In this document: positions 27,808 to 36,355 of the stretch, in pieces | Numbering within the stretch: position 1 is the first letter of the stretch | How the letters are laid out: each line of letters opens with the position of its first letter | Assembly (NCBI GenBank): GCA_910575555.1 | Contig: CAJTFX010000012.1 | Span: forward strand, 1,020 to 65,019 | From: Lachnospiraceae bacterium | GTDB lineage: Bacteria; Bacillota; Clostridia; Lachnospirales; Lachnospiraceae | Length of the DNA stretch: 64,000 bases | Direction of reading: 5' to 3' | Position numbers and translations under genes: made by a program | Notes under the pieces: model-generated | Databases searched by the model: none | The model's input: the letters and a program-made list of their open reading frames with translations, nothing else | Told to the model about the DNA's origin: nothing

Positions 27808-28947
27808 TTAACCTGTAATCTGCTTTATAATAGCTGCTGCTTCTTCCTCACTGGCTCTGCGGGGATTGGTGGCATATGTGGCATCCGCAAGGGCCGCTTC
27901 CACAAGCTCCTGCTGCAGTGTTCTGACCTTTGTCAGATCCGCTCCCCACTCCTTTAAGGTGGCAGGAATCTTTAACGTGCGGTTCAAACGCTCTATCTCC
28001 CGAATCAGATTAGATACTCCCAGGCGGACATTTGCCGCCGGAATGTCTAAAATTTTTGCGATCCGCTGATACTTTCTTGCTGCCACAGAGTATTCTCCTC
28101 CTGCCACATGGGATAAATCCGCATTGAAAGCCATAACCTTCGGCAGAAGCATCGCATTAATACGTCCGTGGGCGATATGCAGCTTCCCGCCCACTGCATG
28201 GGCCAGACTGTGATTAATCCCCAATCCGGCAGAATTAAACGCCAGCCCCGCCATGCAGGAAGCATTCTGCATCTTCGTCCGGGCAAGCAAATCCCCGCCG
28301 TCCTTATAAGCCAGGGGTAAAAATCTGAAAACCAGGGAAATGGCCTTCTCGCACATCGCATCGGAAAAATCATTGGCATTGGCTGACACATAAGCCTCCA
28401 GAGCATGGGTAAGCACGTCCATACCGGCGTCCGCCGTAACAGAGGCAGGAGCGCTTGCCGTAAGATAAGGATCTAAAATCGCTACCGGAGGGCGCAGAGC
28501 CTGACTGTCCAACGGATATTTCACCCCTCTGGCGCTGTCTGTAATCACCGCATAGTCTGTCACCTCAGAGCCGGTGCCGCTTGTGGTAGGCACAGCAAAA
28601 CATTCCATCTTGTCAGTCTCAACCTGAAGGGCTATCTTGGCAATAGCGCGGATAGCCTTGGCCGCATCTATGGTAGAACCGCCGCCAACGGCAATCACTG
28701 TCTCTGCCCGGCACTCCTCAAAAGCCTTCACGCCTGCCGCCACCACCTCAATGGGCGGATCAGGCACCACGCCGTCAAATACGCTGACTTCACAATTGGT
28801 TAAATAGGAAACCACTCTCTCTATCGCCCCTATCTCTACCATAAAGCGATCTGTTACAATAAGAACCCTCCGTTCTTCCACCCGGCGCAGACGTTCCAGA
28901 GCGCCTTCCCCGAAAAATATCCTGGTACTGAAACTAAATTCCTGCAT
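27808..28947 (-). CDS. pduQ: iron-containing alcohol dehydrogenase (PduQ-like)
   Basis: About 379 residues of the group III alcohol dehydrogenase family. Nucleotide binding is shown by AVGGGSTIDAAKAI. Metal ligands lie in DAGMDVLTHALEAYV, NHSLAHAVGGKLHI and AHGRINAMLLP. It would reduce propionaldehyde to 1-propanol and regenerate NAD+ for PduP. In Salmonella pduQ lies inside the operon; here it is upstream and ends at its own terminator. The start at 28947 (MQEFSF) follows GGAGG by 5 nt; ATGs at 28950 and 28959 are possible. Confidence 0.88.
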   Translation of the reverse strand: MQEFSFSTRIFFGEGALERLRRVEERRVLIVTDRFMVEIGAIERVVSYLTNCEVSVFDGVVPDPPIEVVAAGVKAFEECRAETVIAVGGGSTIDAAKAIRAIAKIALQVETDKMECFAVPTTSGTGSEVTDYAVITDSARGVKYPLDSQALRPPVAILDPYLTASAPASVTADAGMDVLTHALEAYVSANANDFSDAMCEKAISLVFRFLPLAYKDGGDLLARTKMQNASCMAGLAFNSAGLGINHSLAHAVGGKLHIAHGRINAMLLPKVMAFNADLSHVAGGEYSVAARKYQRIAKILDIPAANVRLGVSNLIREIERLNRTLKIPATLKEWGADLTKVRTLQQELVEAALADATYATNPRRASEEEAAAIIKQITG

Positions 28948-29018
28948 CATAACCTCCATTCCGCCGCCAATGCCTGCAGGCACAGTTCTGCCTTCTCCTC
29001 ATGATCTGCGCTGCAGGT

Positions 29019-30077
29019 TCAGCCCGTCTTTTTGCCGCAATAAATCTCCCTGTACTCTGTGGGCGTCATCCCCACTTTGCGTTTGAAAGCCTTGCTGAAA
29101 TAATTGGCTTCGCTGTAAGAAAGCTCATAGGCAATGCTGATAACCGGCATATCCGTGTCCGCAAGCATTTCCCGAGCAACTTCTATTTTACAATCCGTCA
29201 CATATGTAATAAAATTGACCCCGGTGATTTTCTTAAAAACCCTGCTGAAATAATAAGAACTCATATTTGCATAGTCCGCGGCCTGGTCCAGGCTGATGCC
29301 GCTCTTGATGTTGCGGTCGATATAATTAAGTATCCTCTGCTCGCTGCCCACCTGATAACTGGAATCTTCCGTAAATGTGTCAAAAATAACGTTAAGCATC
29401 TTTTTCAGCACAAGATAAGTATCATATTTCTGCGTCTGCTGATCATACCGAAGCTTAAACTTCTCCATAATTCCCGCCAGTTTCATCTGGACTGCAGGCC
29501 CCAGGGGATCTCCCAACTGCACAAGCCCCTCGGCAAACCGAAGCGCCTGGAACCGAATTACACTTTTATTATGGATATCTTCATGAAGAGAATCAAGGTA
29601 ATCTTTTGCAACATCTGTGCACTTTTTATAACAAAAAACCCGCATCTGCTCCGCCAGCAGCTTCAGATACCGCTCCCGCCGCTGCTGCTCCCTGTCATCT
29701 GATATCAGAGAGGAATCCCGCTTTAACGCCTGTACGGCTGCCAGAAGCCATGCAGGGCGGCAGGGCTTAAGCAGATAATCCTGCAGGCCCAGGCGCCAGA
29801 CGTGAGGCGCAATGTCGGAGCGAACGCCTACAGAAGTGACCAGAATCGGAGTGTCCGGAGACATCTGCCTGGCCTGCGCAAGCATATCGCAGCGGCGCAG
29901 ATCAAATCGGGGCACATCGGCAATCAGCAGATCCACATCCCCTTCCCGCAGCAGCTTTATGGCCGACTCTTCTTCTGAGGCAAGGACAATCTCTGCAGAT
30001 TCCAGTCCTTCCGACAAAATACTCCTGGTAATTTCCCGTTCCAACTGATTTTCATTCAGCACTAAAATCTGACCCAT
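29019..30077 (-). CDS. AraC-type response regulator of the pdu locus
   Basis: 352 residues. Residues 1-120 form a receiver domain: the phosphorylation Asp54 (LLIADVP) and the Lys at about 104 (YLLKPCRP) are present, but the usual acidic pair near the N-terminus reads N-E-N instead of D-D-E. A helical linker (about 125-245) leads to two AraC-type helix-turn-helix motifs (about 250-350): GISLDQAADYANMSSYYFSR and YELSYSEANYFSKAFKRK. Paired with the PocR-domain protein 15 nt upstream, it most likely activates the pdu operon in response to propanediol. The ATG follows AAGGAGGTG. Confidence 0.9.
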   Translation of the reverse strand: MGQILVLNENQLEREITRSILSEGLESAEIVLASEEESAIKLLREGDVDLLIADVPRFDLRRCDMLAQARQMSPDTPILVTSVGVRSDIAPHVWRLGLQDYLLKPCRPAWLLAAVQALKRDSSLISDDREQQRRERYLKLLAEQMRVFCYKKCTDVAKDYLDSLHEDIHNKSVIRFQALRFAEGLVQLGDPLGPAVQMKLAGIMEKFKLRYDQQTQKYDTYLVLKKMLNVIFDTFTEDSSYQVGSEQRILNYIDRNIKSGISLDQAADYANMSSYYFSRVFKKITGVNFITYVTDCKIEVAREMLADTDMPVISIAYELSYSEANYFSKAFKRKVGMTPTEYREIYCGKKTG

Positions 30078-30092
30078 GCGATGCGCACCTCC

Positions 30093-31319
30093 TTATCCTT
30101 CCTTCTTCTGAGGCAGACGGAAGCTGACCATATATCCCGCCTTTCCATCCTCCCTGGGACTGACGGAAAGTCCGCACCTTTTTCCAAAAATCCTCTTCAG
30201 GCTCCGATCCGAATCATGAAGGGAAAAACCTTCCTCCTGGGAAGAAGCGCCCACCTGCGCATTCATTTCCTCCAATGTGATTCCCTCATTATTGCTGACC
30301 ACCCGGACAATTACATCTCCCTGATTTTCCTCAGCAAATATTTCTATTTCACGTTTCTCTCCTGCCCCGGCTCCCTGCACGGACAGTCCTACTAACGGTT
30401 CCAGCACCATGTAAGGACAGTTCACATCCCAGAATTCCTTCGGCACAGAAATACTGTAGCAAATCGCCTCTCCCTCCCAGGCCTTCTGAATGCGCAGCAG
30501 CGCCCCCACATAGCTCAGTTCCTCTCCCAATGTGGAAATTTCATGATCCGATTCTGTTACATATCGCATAATATCTGCAAAGTCATAGGCTGCAGCTTCC
30601 GTTTTCACGGCTTTTTCCTGAAAAGCCAGCTGTGAAATCACATTCATCACAAAGAAAAAATAACGAAGCCTCCCTTGCTGCTTCATATTGATCAATTCAC
30701 GCTTCTGAAAAGAGAACTCCTGATTGGAATAAGACTTCCATTCCTCCACCGGTTCCATCCCGGCCACTTCCATATCCCGATCCGCCCGTCCTCCGGTCTG
30801 CATCATAAATAAAATCAAATCATGCAGCAATGTCACCGCCGACTTAATCTTCTCGTAAGAAACTCTCTGTGTCTCATTGTAAGCTTCGTTCAAAGCCTTG
30901 TCGTTGCGCCAGTTCATCTTGACCGGCAGAATATCCTCCAGTTCCTCTTTCTCATCCCGGCATAACCGTATCTGTCCGCCCATCAGGGAACCCATATAAA
31001 TACCGTCATAAATTAAGGGCAGCGCGAAATCCACCAGCCCCGCATGGCAGCGGTAAATATAGGGCTGACCTGTAATCGCGGCCTGAAGGCCGCCGTGGGC
31101 GTCGCACTGCTTGCACATTTCATAAAAATCCTGATGCTTCCGTCCCATCTGGCAATAGGGGGTAAAGCCGCTGTAATGTGTAATTGGACACCCCCGATAG
31201 TCCACTGTCACAAAAGCCAGGCCCATAGCCTTAGAGCAGTCATCCTGCAGCATTTGAAGAATACCTATGTCGATATAATCAGATATTTTTTTCGATACCT
31301 TCTTCGATTCTTTCACCAT
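30093..31319 (-). CDS. PocR-domain sensor, LytS/YesM-like histidine kinase that looks inactive
   Basis: About 408 residues. The N-terminal PocR domain (about 15-180) has the expected cysteines: CKQCDAHGG and YIYRCHAGLVDFALP. This domain senses propanediol in PocR-type regulators. The C-terminal part follows the LytS/YesM kinase layout, but the phospho-acceptor motif NPHFLFN reads LRYFFFV (Tyr at about 220), the N-box VENAIKHG reads VGLSVQGA, and the DNG motif reads NNEGI. No membrane helices are seen, so it is cytoplasmic. The ATG at 31319 is 9 nt from GGGAG; the ATG at 31328 is adjacent to it. Confidence 0.88.
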   Translation of the reverse strand: MVKESKKVSKKISDYIDIGILQMLQDDCSKAMGLAFVTVDYRGCPITHYSGFTPYCQMGRKHQDFYEMCKQCDAHGGLQAAITGQPYIYRCHAGLVDFALPLIYDGIYMGSLMGGQIRLCRDEKEELEDILPVKMNWRNDKALNEAYNETQRVSYEKIKSAVTLLHDLILFMMQTGGRADRDMEVAGMEPVEEWKSYSNQEFSFQKRELINMKQQGRLRYFFFVMNVISQLAFQEKAVKTEAAAYDFADIMRYVTESDHEISTLGEELSYVGALLRIQKAWEGEAICYSISVPKEFWDVNCPYMVLEPLVGLSVQGAGAGEKREIEIFAEENQGDVIVRVVSNNEGITLEEMNAQVGASSQEEGFSLHDSDRSLKRIFGKRCGLSVSPREDGKAGYMVSFRLPQKKEG

Positions 31320-31414
31320 TAATTCCATCTCCCAGCAAAATCCCCACCTTCATTGACTGCAGGTTTCAAATAAACACAAAAACGCAGCCTGCATGAATCA
31401 TTCCTAATGCTTTT

Positions 31415-31443
31415 ATTATAACAAAATATTCCCCTAGGTACAA
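31415..31443 (-). promoter_or_regulatory. promoter of the PocR sensor / regulator operon
   Basis: Minus strand: -35 TTGTAC (31443-31438), 17-nt spacer, -10 TATAAT (31420-31415). About 90 nt of leader precedes the start codon. Confidence 0.75.
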
Positions 31444-31490
31444 TTCTTTTTTCGTCCCGGCTCCTGTTATAGTGGAAATATTTTGCATAT

Positions 31491-31646
31491 GAAAGCCCTT
31501 GGCTTCCATAGCATGGATGGCCATGCGGCCCGCCGGACGGCAGGCTGAGTATGATGAGGGTTTACTGTGAAAGCCCCTGGCTTCCATAGCATGGATGGCC
31601 ATGCGGCCCGCCGGACGGCAGGCTGAGTATGATGAGGGTTTTGTAG
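31491..31646. repeat. two tandem copies of a 78-bp GC-rich repeat
   Basis: Copy 1 starts at 31491 (GAAAGCCCTTGGCTTCC) and copy 2 at 31569 (GAAAGCCCCTGGCTTCC). They are almost identical through GAGTATGATGAGGGTTT. Each copy can fold into two adjacent hairpins: GCATGG-ATGG-CCATGC, and one built from GCC/GGC pairs around GCCGGACGGC. This resembles a REP/BIME-type intergenic repeat. An open frame across both copies encodes a repeated peptide in two frames and is not considered a gene. Confidence 0.8.
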
Positions 31647-31675
31647 CAAATAGAACCTCTGTTTTCCGGTTACTC

Positions 31676-32341
31676 CTAATCAAAATCGGCGTCTGTCACA
31701 AATCCTGCCTGTTCCAATAATTTTTTTGCCTTTCTGGCATTCTGGTATCCATAAATCTCCATCTGGCCGCCTCTGGTGTGAACGGTCTCTGCAAACCCTT
31801 CACCCATCTGCACATTGTCCATAAAAATCCCATCTGACGGCTCTTTTAAAATACCTCCGACTTTCCCATTTTTTTCACGTCCTGTTTCATCCTGAAGCTT
31901 CAGGGTTAACTGCTGATAATCCTTCCTCCACCTTTCCATCTGGCCTGTACTGGGAGGATATCCCTGCCGGTCTGTGAATCGCTGAAAGCTGTCTGTTCCA
32001 AAAAACAGTACCGGAGTATTTCCCAGAGCAAACGTCTCTGTTACCTCCTTCCACTTCCCCGGAAATTCCTGCAGCTCCACACCGAACATCTCTGCTTCCA
32101 TGGTATATTCTCCCAGTTTTATCGTAACTCTTACGGTATCAGCAGGAGCAAATCTGCAGATACCGGAAATTTTCTTAAATTCCTCTGCTGTTTCCTGGGT
32201 CAGTTCCAAGGCTGACTGGATGGAAAATTTATAGATTTTCTGCTCTTTAAGATAAGACTGCCATTGTCCCCAGAGGAAAAACGCCGTCCATCCAACGGCC
32301 ATGCAAACCACAATATTTTTATAAATATTCCGCTCTCTCAT
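31676..32341 (-). CDS. membrane-anchored exported protein of unknown function
   Basis: 221 residues, not recognised. One N-terminal membrane helix (about 9-26) is followed by an extracytoplasmic domain with a beta-rich first half (VRVTIKLGEYTMEAEMFG) and the motif NTPVLFFGTDSFQRFTDRQG. This region resembles the extracytoplasmic domains of FtsX/MacB-type permeases, without the other membrane helices. It is the last gene of the operon containing the ABC transporter, so it probably works with it. Weak possibility: a truncated permease. Confidence 0.6.
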   Translation of the reverse strand: MRERNIYKNIVVCMAVGWTAFFLWGQWQSYLKEQKIYKFSIQSALELTQETAEEFKKISGICRFAPADTVRVTIKLGEYTMEAEMFGVELQEFPGKWKEVTETFALGNTPVLFFGTDSFQRFTDRQGYPPSTGQMERWRKDYQQLTLKLQDETGREKNGKVGGILKEPSDGIFMDNVQMGEGFAETVHTRGGQMEIYGYQNARKAKKLLEQAGFVTDADFD

Positions 32342-32419
32342 TCGCCTGTTCCTTATCTGTAATTGTCCAAAAGGGATCTCACTGCCGGTCTCAGGGATTT
32401 AACCCCATCTGCCTGTTTT

Positions 32420-33934
32420 TTATTTGCAGCTGTCCGCCCGCTTCCTATAGTAGCTCATTCTCAGATACAGCCAACAGATGATAAGAATCAGCACAATCAG
32501 GATCAAAATTATAATAGTTATCCACCACTGATTGGTTTTGGGCGCCTCTTTTTCCACTTTTAATTCCACAATCTGAGGTTTTTTAATGGAGGTATACACT
32601 TCTTGGCTCTGTTCTGTCAGTTCTCCCTGTTCATTCTCATAGGAAAAAATCACGGTTCCTGCGGTCTCCCCGTATTTTTTACCGTCCTCATCTATGATAT
32701 TACCCTCATAATCCATATTCAGCGTTCCGGCAAATACCTTAATTTCACCATCTGCGGAGGTTCCGGCTTCCACTGTTCCCAGAAACAGTTCTTTATCCGG
32801 AAACAGCCCTTTTCCCTCTAAACGCACCTTCACATTGTAAAGGACTGCAAGACCCGTATTCTGAATCTGAAACGTCAGAAAATCCGTGTCAGCTTCATAA
32901 ATGCTCTCTGGAAAAGACAAATTCACAAGCTCTGCCCGGGGAATCTGACGGATGGACAGATTTACTGTTTCAGAAGAAGTGTAGGCATTTCCTTTTTTAT
33001 CCTCATATTCAAATTGAAACTGTAAAGACACCGGCTCTGCCGGGGCTTTTTTGCCCACTGTAAGATTCTGGGACAGCTCCACGGCGGTTCCTGCCCCCAT
33101 CCGGGAAAAATACCAGGAAGTTTTTTCAAGTAGAATATCCTTGTTTTCTGACAAAAGGGTAATTTTCATATTTTCCAATGACTGGCTGCTGCTGCAGTTT
33201 TTCACTGAAACAGACCAGGGCGTACTGCTTCCTGCAGACACGGCGCCGCCCTGCAGGCTGTTTGCCGAAATCATTACCCGGGGCTGATGGGTGATTTCTG
33301 CTGCCGGATCGGAGCCCTGTCCCATAGAGCCTGCATCTTCTCCCATATCCGGCGGAACCATTTCGTCTGTTCTTTCAGTTTCATCAGAAAAATCTGTGTG
33401 TTCTGGTTCCTCCCCGGAAGATGATTTCCCGTCTGTTATTTCCACGTAAATTGTAAAATCCTGCCGGAAAACCGTATCCTCTGTCTGGGCCTGAACAGAC
33501 AGGCGAAGGGGATACTGCCCGTTGATTCTGTCCTCTTTTAATTTAATCTGGCACTGATACAGATAAACGCCGTCCTCCGACTGTTTTACTTTTTTCTGAT
33601 AATTTTTATAATAAAAAGGGCTGTTTTCTTCCCGCTCAAAGGAAATTCCCACAATCATTCTGTCTGATTCCAGTTTTGCCTTCGTTGTAAAAGGCACCAC
33701 AAGAAACATGGTATTTTTCCGAATGGAAGGCTCGTAGCCTTTGGAGAAAGAATGCTTCATTCCCTCGTATTTCCGGTTGGTTTCTATGGAAATCATATGT
33801 TCCTGCTTTTTGCTTTCCTCAGAAGGACTGAGATTTGCCGCCTTTCCTGTTTCAGTAAAAAACAGGCTGAGATTCAGCATCATACAGCAGAAAGCGGCAA
33901 AATTTCTGAGACATTTTCCCTTTGTTCTTTTCAT
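32420..33934 (-). CDS. exported protein with Ig-like domains and a C-terminal membrane anchor
   Basis: 504 residues. A signal peptide (about 1-32) leads to a long extracytoplasmic region with beta-sandwich domains of the CARDB/COG1361 type (for example VSVKNCSSSQSLENMKITL and TFQIQNTGLAVLYNVKVRL). An acidic, Ser/Pro/Glu-rich linker sits at about 170-215, and a membrane helix near the C-terminus (about 467-490) is followed by a basic tail. The ATG overlaps the stop of the ABC ATPase gene by 4 nt, so translation is coupled. It may be an accessory component of the ABC transporter; no enzymatic motif is visible. Confidence 0.72.
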   Translation of the reverse strand: MKRTKGKCLRNFAAFCCMMLNLSLFFTETGKAANLSPSEESKKQEHMISIETNRKYEGMKHSFSKGYEPSIRKNTMFLVVPFTTKAKLESDRMIVGISFEREENSPFYYKNYQKKVKQSEDGVYLYQCQIKLKEDRINGQYPLRLSVQAQTEDTVFRQDFTIYVEITDGKSSSGEEPEHTDFSDETERTDEMVPPDMGEDAGSMGQGSDPAAEITHQPRVMISANSLQGGAVSAGSSTPWSVSVKNCSSSQSLENMKITLLSENKDILLEKTSWYFSRMGAGTAVELSQNLTVGKKAPAEPVSLQFQFEYEDKKGNAYTSSETVNLSIRQIPRAELVNLSFPESIYEADTDFLTFQIQNTGLAVLYNVKVRLEGKGLFPDKELFLGTVEAGTSADGEIKVFAGTLNMDYEGNIIDEDGKKYGETAGTVIFSYENEQGELTEQSQEVYTSIKKPQIVELKVEKEAPKTNQWWITIIILILIVLILIICWLYLRMSYYRKRADSCK

Positions 33935-34569
33935 GGCTCCTGTATCCTCCCTCCGTCCATTTCATAGACCTTATCGCACAAAATCCGAATATCTTCACTG
34001 TTGTGGCTGGCCAGAAGAATTGTTTTTCCCTGCTCCTTTAATTCCAACAGCAGCGTGCGGATATCCTTCACCCCATGCTTATCCAGTCCGTTAAATGGTT
34101 CATCCAAGATTAAAAAGTCCGGATCTTCCATAATTGCCTGGGCAATGCCAAGACGCTGACGCATCCCTAAGGAATATTTTGAGACAGATTTTTTCAGTTC
34201 CGGATCTAATCCCGCTTTCTGAATGGCGGCGCGTATTTCAGTTTTGGTAATCCTTCCTTTCAGCCCCGCCATAATTTCCAGGTTTCGGATTCCGCTTAAA
34301 TTTGTCAGAAATCCTGGGGTTTCAATAATAACGCCGATGCTTTCCGGAAAATCAATTTCTGTACCGATGATTCTGCCCTTTACCCGAATGGTTCCTTCCG
34401 TAACAGGCAGAAAGCCGCAGATGCATTTCATTAAAACTGTTTTACCGGAACCGTTGTTGCCGGATATTCCGTAAACTTTTCCCTGTTCCATCGTTACGTT
34501 AATATCAGAAAGTACGGTATCTTCACCGAATTTTTTAGTTACGTGGCTGATTTCGATATAGGGGGGCAT
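33931..34569 (-). CDS. ABC transporter ATPase subunit
   Basis: About 212 residues with all nucleotide-binding motifs: Walker A GNNGSGKTVL (about residue 38), signature YSLGMRQRLGIAQ, Walker B FLILDEPFNGLD and a switch His (LASHNSED). The short length is typical of ATPases paired with ABC-2 membrane subunits in peptide export or resistance. The ATG at 34569 has AAAGGA 6 nt upstream. Its partners are the two membrane proteins encoded immediately upstream. Confidence 0.92.
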   Translation of the reverse strand: MPPYIEISHVTKKFGEDTVLSDINVTMEQGKVYGISGNNGSGKTVLMKCICGFLPVTEGTIRVKGRIIGTEIDFPESIGVIIETPGFLTNLSGIRNLEIMAGLKGRITKTEIRAAIQKAGLDPELKKSVSKYSLGMRQRLGIAQAIMEDPDFLILDEPFNGLDKHGVKDIRTLLLELKEQGKTILLASHNSEDIRILCDKVYEMDGGRIQEP

Positions 34570-34605
34570 TGGCATTCCTTTCTATCAATAAAATAAATCT
34601 GTTTC

Positions 34606-35325
34606 TTAATTAATCTCTTTTATACGGTGATTCAGCAAAAGACTGTGGCACAACAGGGCCGCTAAGGAAAATGCCAGTAAGAATATCCAGATCCCCATGC
34701 CGTCTGCTCCCCAGTTTTCCTGGCACACCACCCATTCTTTGGGGTACATGGCATACATTTTGGGCAAATAGCGGTCTTTTAAAATAATCAGCAGATAGTA
34801 GCTAACAAAGGGAAGTCCGTACGCCATATAATAATTTCGGAAAACCACGCCAAAGATTCCCGCAAATTCCGCTATGATTCCTCCGATAATGCTGAGTCGG
34901 AGAAGCAGAAGGATATTTTTCCAGACCGTTTCCCAGGAAATGGCTCCCTGCAATTCCAGGGGATATATTAACAGAAAGCAGAGAAGCAGCGCTGATATTC
35001 CGCTTATAAAAACAGGCAGAAAACCTCCGGCATAAATCTGCAGTGTTTTCCGTTTTACATATTCCATCCGGCTGATTCTTACAATATAAAATTTCAGAAA
35101 TCCGCAGGAGGATTCTCTCACATAGGCTGCGCCTGAGGATAGGGAAGCGGCAATGGGAATCAGAAACAGCAACACCTGGGAATCTAACGCAGTCTGATAA
35201 AATTTCAAAAAACTGCCTTGGCTCAGCGGATATTGGATTTCGTAGAACTGAAACCCCAAAACCATTCCCAGAAAACACAGAAACGCTGCAGCCCAAAAGC
35301 CTTTTTCCTGTAATAATTCTTTCAT
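34606..35325 (-). CDS. ABC-2 type permease subunit
   Basis: About 239 residues with six hydrophobic segments spread over the whole length, starting at about residue 12, as in ABC-2 membrane subunits. The loop after segment 2 contains a short basic helix (ISRMEYVKRKTLQ) that typically contacts the ATPase. No substrate can be inferred. The start at 35325 is supported by AAAGGAAACGGAA. It lies between a second permease and the ATPase. Confidence 0.8.
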   Translation of the reverse strand: MKELLQEKGFWAAAFLCFLGMVLGFQFYEIQYPLSQGSFLKFYQTALDSQVLLFLIPIAASLSSGAAYVRESSCGFLKFYIVRISRMEYVKRKTLQIYAGGFLPVFISGISALLLCFLLIYPLELQGAISWETVWKNILLLLRLSIIGGIIAEFAGIFGVVFRNYYMAYGLPFVSYYLLIILKDRYLPKMYAMYPKEWVVCQENWGADGMGIWIFLLAFSLAALLCHSLLLNHRIKEIN

Positions 35326-35385
35326 TTCCGTTTCCTTTCTCACTGAAACTGCTGCATTTGAAACACGTTTTCTCAGCCAATCTGC

Positions 35386-36279
35386 TTATTCCCCGGTAAA
35401 GGAGCTGAAATTATATTTTTTCAGAGTGTGAAAAGAAAGACCTGACAGACACGCCAGAATCACCAGAAATATCATACAGGACTGCCCAATGGAGGGCAGC
35501 ACGTCATATCCAAAATCATGCATCCCGTAAGTGGCATGATTCAAAGGACTGATCCATCCGGTGATTCTCCGTACCAGAAACATCTCATATTCTTCTTTGC
35601 GGAGAATTTTGGCCAGAATTTCCGGATTCAGCAGAAAACCAAACAAACTGTAGGATAATCCTGCAAAGATTGCCGCTTTTTTGCCCAGCTTCATCTGAAA
35701 ATACAGCATCAGAAAACTTAACGTCAGGGCATAACACACAAGCAGCGCCATAATCTGCATACTGCAGGAAAAGGGGGTTGTGCTTTCCATCACTTTCACA
35801 GTGGAGGGAATGGACAATTTCTTTCCCATCTGGGAATAGGCTAAAAGAGCCGCTGTTTTACTCCAGATATTTCCCGGATACGTCTTTTGCATACAGAGCA
35901 GGCTGGTAACCAGAATCACATAAAGCATATACAAAGCCGTCACCAGAAAAATATAAAACAGCTGTGCGAAAAGCCACCGGCTCTTTCTCATCCGAAGCAG
36001 CATATAAGGCGTAAAAGGGCTCAGCTTGGGCAAATCCAAAAACAGCAGAATCAGCAGCAGGGAGCACAGAAGAATGGCTGTGGCGTCCCCGAATGTCCAG
36101 ATAAACGGCTCCAAAGCCTGCATGGGCGATTCATAATAATCCGCCACCATCATTGCCCGATCACTTAAGAAAAAACACAGGATAAAGGAAAACAGGAAGG
36201 TGATAATCACCCTGGGATTTTTAAAAAACCCCAGGAAGTTCCACCTGACTGCCGCTGCCACCTGTTTTACAGCTTCCAT
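35386..36279 (-). CDS. ABC-2 type permease-like membrane protein
   Basis: 297 residues with about six membrane segments (about 22-42, 70-90, 110-130, 175-200, 210-230 and 260-280). The N-terminus (AAAVRWNFLGFFKNPRVI) resembles the cytoplasmic lead-in of ABC-2 permeases. It is probably the second membrane half of the transporter formed with the 34606-35325 product and the ATPase. An inverted repeat at 36327-36355 separates it from the upstream lipoprotein gene. Confidence 0.75.
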   Translation of the reverse strand: MEAVKQVAAAVRWNFLGFFKNPRVIITFLFSFILCFFLSDRAMMVADYYESPMQALEPFIWTFGDATAILLCSLLLILLFLDLPKLSPFTPYMLLRMRKSRWLFAQLFYIFLVTALYMLYVILVTSLLCMQKTYPGNIWSKTAALLAYSQMGKKLSIPSTVKVMESTTPFSCSMQIMALLVCYALTLSFLMLYFQMKLGKKAAIFAGLSYSLFGFLLNPEILAKILRKEEYEMFLVRRITGWISPLNHATYGMHDFGYDVLPSIGQSCMIFLVILACLSGLSFHTLKKYNFSSFTGE

Positions 36280-36326
36280 GGCCCATTTCCCCTTTCTCTG
36301 TCTAGCTCTCTGAAAATCTCTGCTGT

Positions 36327-36355
36327 ATTAGAGCATGTTTGAAAAATGCTCTAAT
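36327..36355. repeat. 10-bp inverted repeat at the end of the lipoprotein gene
   Basis: ATTAGAGCAT (36327-36336) pairs with ATGCTCTAAT (36346-36355), and the stem includes the stop codon of the lipoprotein gene. No T-run follows on the minus strand, so it is more likely a stability or attenuation element than a full terminator. Confidence 0.5.

Noticed and set aside
31491-31646. Possible CRISPR array
   Set aside because: Only two directly adjacent units with no unique spacers, and no cas genes in the window.
31366-31683. Reading frames encoding a repeated peptide across the 78-bp tandem units
   Set aside because: They arise because the repeat length is divisible by three; two frames are open at once and no ribosome site is present.
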